From Candidatus Hydrogenedentota bacterium (GTDB lineage: Bacteria > Hydrogenedentota > Hydrogenedentia > Hydrogenedentales > CAITNO01), in the NCBI GenBank assembly GCA_011046175.1, contig DSBB01000515.1, forward strand, positions 1 through 5,983: a DNA stretch of 5,983 bases, read 5' to 3'. Below the pieces are notes generated by a model that was not told the origin of the DNA, searched no databases, and saw only the letters and a list, made by a program, of their open reading frames with translations. How positions within the stretch are numbered: the first letter of the stretch is position 1; the number at the start of each line of letters is the position of its first letter. Below are positions 5,612 through 5,983 of the stretch, piece by piece. The translations under genes and the position numbers were made by a program.

Positions 5612-5983
5612 TCAGTTGAAGAACGCTTCGTTGTTTTCCACTGTTTCCGGGGCGTACAGGCGCATCTCGTAAAATCGGCAGATGTTGTCAAAGGAGCCGA
5701 AACCCACGCGCCCCAGACCGAAATGCGTGTCGGCGGCCTCCATAATCGGCGTTTCCATGTCGTTGAAAAATACGCGTATTTTGCCGTTATCACATGTGCG
5801 TTCAATGCGAACACGGTGGCGTATGGCTACGCCCCAGTCAACGCCTTTTGTGGTTTGTTCGGCGATGTTGGCGCGTGGCGCGCCGTTCACAAGAAAGATG
5901 TTATGGGCGTTCGGGTCCGCGGCGGAGGCGATATGGACATAATAAAAATGCGAGGGGTTCTCGGCATTGAAAAAGAAACAGAC
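5612..5983 (-). CDS. LamG/DUF1080-like concanavalin-fold protein, C-terminal part (5' end outside window)
   Basis: The last 123 codons of a gene whose start lies beyond the right edge; the frame is open to the final base. The visible protein runs from FFNAENPSHFYYVHIAS through NIFLVNGAPRANI, RHRVRIERT and GKIRVFFNDMETPI to GRVGFGSFDN, a succession of short alternating strands. This is the pattern of the concanavalin-A-like jelly-roll domains (LamG or DUF1080/3-keto-disaccharide hydrolase type) common in carbohydrate-binding or carbohydrate-degrading proteins. The GxVGFGSFDN stretch near the C terminus is typical of the last strands. Any signal peptide or catalytic domain would be in the missing part, so function is not assigned. 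A GTG at 5890 is not the real start because the homologous pattern continues upstream of it. It is separated from the Dps-like gene by 126 bp holding a hairpin and a promoter candidate. Confidence 0.65.
   Translation of the reverse strand, partial: VCFFFNAENPSHFYYVHIASAADPNAHNIFLVNGAPRANIAEQTTKGVDWGVAIRHRVRIERTCDNGKIRVFFNDMETPIMEAADTHFGLGRVGFGSFDNICRFYEMRLYAPETVENNEAFFN

Noticed and set aside
5425..5814. 129-codon minus-strand ORF between the two minus-strand genes
   Set aside because: It overlaps the LamG-like gene and the Dps-like start in another frame and has no recognisable motif; it is a shadow.

Overview
The window is bacterial chromosomal DNA of moderately high GC content. Every complete gene has a recognisable Shine-Dalgarno sequence. 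The mix of an N-acetylhexosaminidase of the GcnA/HexD-like GH20 type, a concanavalin-like (LamG/DUF1080-like) polysaccharide-associated protein, a Trk potassium system and a thioferritin-type Dps-like protein would suit an environmental, polysaccharide-degrading bacterium with anaerobic or microaerobic habits, for example in the Planctomycetota/Verrucomicrobiota/Hydrogenedentota sphere. That placement is an inference from gene content only. Nothing here fixes the taxon.

Layout from left to right. Positions 1-37 form a perfect 17-bp inverted repeat at the very edge of the window. A GH20 hexosaminidase gene follows at 91-1821 (+); its frame stays open upstream of the ATG through an acidic stretch, so the true N terminus is uncertain. 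The 254-bp gap at 1822-2075 holds a pair of inverted dRS3-like repeats (the source of the well-known spurious 'IPAKAGIH' peptide) and a weak promoter candidate. Next come trkA (2076-3437) and trkH (3434-4924), overlapping by ATGA, which form a translationally coupled potassium-uptake operon. A stem-loop between trkH and the next gene, with a T-run on the minus strand, serves the convergent junction.

On the minus strand lie a 165-aa Dps-like/thioferritin gene (4988-5485), with a strong Shine-Dalgarno sequence, an extended -10 promoter and a highly self-complementary 5' leader, and the 3' end of a LamG/DUF1080-like gene (5612-5983) that runs off the right edge.

Functionally, TrkH is the membrane K+ pore and TrkA its cytosolic nucleotide-binding gating ring. 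The Dps-like protein is expected to store iron and detoxify peroxide. The two carbohydrate-related genes at the ends are on opposite strands and not demonstrably linked. I see no clearly new multi-gene system. The least ordinary items are the cysteine-pair ferritin with its structured leader, the edge palindrome with the open acidic frame behind it, and the inverted repeat pair in front of trkA.
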